Positions 62,830-64,000 of a stretch of 64,000 bases of DNA are shown here, piece by piece. The notes under the pieces were generated by a model. It made no database searches, had not been told where the DNA came from, and saw only the letters and a program-made list of their open reading frames with translations. Origin of the DNA: Carnobacterium viridans (lineage in GTDB: Bacteria; Bacillota; Bacilli; Lactobacillales; Carnobacteriaceae); contig NZ_FNJW01000008.1 in the NCBI RefSeq assembly GCF_900102725.1, positions 434,001 through 498,000 of the forward strand, given 5' to 3'. A program made the translations under genes and the position numbers. Every line of letters begins with the position of its first letter. Position 1 is the stretch's first letter.

Positions 62830-63579
62830 ATGATTCATCCAGAAAAGTTAGCACAAGCAATCACATTAAAAAAAGGAAAAGTTGTTCTTTATTTTTTAAT
62901 TATTGCTTTTATCGCAACTATTCCAACTTGGATCCAAAGCAATCAAATAATCAATGATTTTAGTCGAGATGGACAAATTATTGCGGAAAGTATTCCACCT
63001 TTTGAAATAGAAAATGATCAAATCGTTACAACTGAACCTGTAAAAAGTTATATCTATCAAACGAATTCGATTATCTTCACCTTTGATCCAAACGGAGAAA
63101 GAACCATTGAAGATGTAGAACAAGATTTAGTTGCGAACTTATTAGGAATTGCTTTTTTAGAAGACAGTCTTTATTTTGTTCTTCCAGATTACCCTATTCA
63201 ATTGCCGTATACTCAGTTAAACGGCTTAACAAGTGAAACGTTTATTGATCTTATTTTAAATGTTCAAGCATTTGGTATTAATTTGCCACTTATTACATTT
63301 ATTCTAGTATGGGTATCTACTCTTTTTATTACATTTTTGTATACTTTACTATATACATTATTTGCAAATATTCTCTCTATCCTTACCGGAAGAAAATTGA
63401 ATTTTGGTGACAATTGGAAAATCGTATTGGTTGCTTCTACATTACCAACACTATTCATGGCTCTATTAAATAGTGTTAATTTAATACCTGCTTTTCAATT
63501 GGAAATCAAAACACTTGTAACTTTATTCATCTATTATTTAGCTATTCGAGTACTACCTAAAACGAAACGTTTGCCTTAA
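62830..63579 (+). CDS. DUF1189 family membrane protein
   Basis: About 249-259 residues. An N-terminal segment IHPEKLAQAITLKKGKVVLYFLIIAFIATIPTW, an extracytoplasmic domain (about 45-130), then four helices (LPLITFILVWVSTLFITFLYTLLYTL; IVLVASTLPTLFMALL; LVTLFIYYLAIRVL). DUF1189 is common in Lactobacillales with unknown function. A good Shine-Dalgarno (AGGAGA, about 62787-62792) fits an ATT codon at 62800 in frame, which gives a better N terminus than this ATG; see findings. Convergent terminator follows. Confidence 0.8.
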   Translation: MIHPEKLAQAITLKKGKVVLYFLIIAFIATIPTWIQSNQIINDFSRDGQIIAESIPPFEIENDQIVTTEPVKSYIYQTNSIIFTFDPNGERTIEDVEQDLVANLLGIAFLEDSLYFVLPDYPIQLPYTQLNGLTSETFIDLILNVQAFGINLPLITFILVWVSTLFITFLYTLLYTLFANILSILTGRKLNFGDNWKIVLVASTLPTLFMALLNSVNLIPAFQLEIKTLVTLFIYYLAIRVLPKTKRLP

Positions 63580-63582
63580 AAA

Positions 63583-63629
63583 TAAAAAAAAAAGGAGTTG
63601 AGAATCGTTCTCAACTCCTTTTTTTTTTA
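63583..63629. terminator. Bidirectional terminator between the DUF1189 gene and cshB
   Basis: A-run plus GGAGTTGAGAA/TTCTCAACTCC plus T-run, loop TCG. Strong in both directions; it slightly overlaps the helicase stop codon. Confidence 0.85.
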
Positions 63630-64000
63630 TTTTTTCTTGTTTGCTTTTTTAATAGCATTAGCTTGACTACGACGTTCAACACGACGTTTTTTGTCGCTGC
63701 TTTCTTTAATCGCACGTGACATTTTTTTCTTGTAGCCTGGTTTTACTTTTTTCTTTGTTTGACTGATCATACTTTTGAGTCTAGGATCAACGGTATCAGT
63801 AGCCGTATTTTCACGAGTTGTACGACGTTTGCGGTCATACGTATCTACTATTTCACCTTTTTGAATCATTTTTGGTTCAAAAGGAATCCCTAATTTTTCA
63901 ATATCTACAATTAAATTTTCATCGCTTGGAGCATATAGTGTGATGGCTGTTCCTTTAAGATTGTTTCTTCCAGTTCTACCAACACGGTGAATAAAGAAGC
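63627..64000 (-). CDS. cshB: DEAD-box RNA helicase, C-terminal part (runs off the window)
   Basis: The visible 124 residues end the helicase core (FIHRVGRTGRN, motif VI) and add LKGTAITLYAPSDENLIVDIEKLGIPFEPKMIQKGEIVD, then a very basic Lys/Arg-rich tail (RRVERRSQANAIKKANKKK). The tail and the sodA neighbourhood fit CshB (YqfR), a cold-adaptation helicase in Bacilli, but another DEAD-box type is possible. The start lies outside the window. Confidence 0.8.
   Translation of the reverse strand, partial: FFIHRVGRTGRNNLKGTAITLYAPSDENLIVDIEKLGIPFEPKMIQKGEIVDTYDRKRRTTRENTATDTVDPRLKSMISQTKKKVKPGYKKKMSRAIKESSDKKRRVERRSQANAIKKANKKK

Overview
The window is a chromosomal segment of a low-GC Gram-positive bacterium of the order Lactobacillales, most likely a Carnobacterium or close relative. 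This is an inference from protein style, the streptococcal/enterococcal-type fatty acid cluster (fabT-fabH-acpP-fabK-...-accA), class Ib ribonucleotide reductase, glnRA, and a Bacillus-like yqg block. I could not run a search. Nearly all of it is core genome; I see no phage, insertion sequence, CRISPR array or plasmid function.

Layout. 1-5.5 kb: 5' end of obg, an anchored cyclophilin, and a fruRKA fructose operon with iterated operator-like repeats. 5.5-9.7 kb: a palindromic intergenic repeat, a CDF metal exporter, a polar amino-acid ABC transporter with fused receptor/permease, a tiny ORF and a MazG-like enzyme. 9.7-17.8 kb: hemA-hemL, ysxC, clpX, tig, a TPR protein and a small unknown. 17.8-27.8 kb: the complete type II fatty acid synthesis cluster read leftward from a FabT-controlled promoter. 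28-30.3 kb: a gene-poor stretch with two copies of a structured repeat, two small regulators and two predicted tandem structured RNAs, each with its own promoter carrying a cre-like (CcpA) site and its own terminator. 30.3-35.7 kb: flavin reductase, a frameshifted CBS-domain gene, pgsA, two related lipoproteins and a DUF975 protein. 35.8-40.2 kb: nrdHIEF with paired NrdR boxes, then tRNA-Arg. 40.3-44.6 kb: a PH-domain protein and two complete glnR-glnA cassettes in tandem. 44.6-49.3 kb: ynbB-like lyase, hflX, miaA, glpQ-like gene and a small HTH protein. 49.3-54 kb: rhodanese-like, YqgU-like, glcK, yqgQ, rhomboid gluP and rpmG. 54-64 kb: cell-envelope genes (an MltG-like fragment, a class B penicillin-binding protein broken at an A9 run, YfhO), a pentapeptide-repeat protein, a YflT-like stress protein, sodA, a DUF1189 protein and the 3' end of a DEAD-box helicase.

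How it fits together. FabT probably sets the whole acc/fab cluster according to acyl-ACP supply; NrdR sets nrdHIEF according to dATP/ATP; GlnR with glutamine synthetase sets nitrogen assimilation, here duplicated. Fructose uptake (fruRKA), glucokinase and the two cre-bearing RNAs are the carbon-responsive part. The most novel material is non-coding: the 29.5-30.2 kb RNA pair and two families of palindromic intergenic repeats. Two reading-frame breaks (PBP and CBS genes) could be real mutations, slippage sites or assembly errors.
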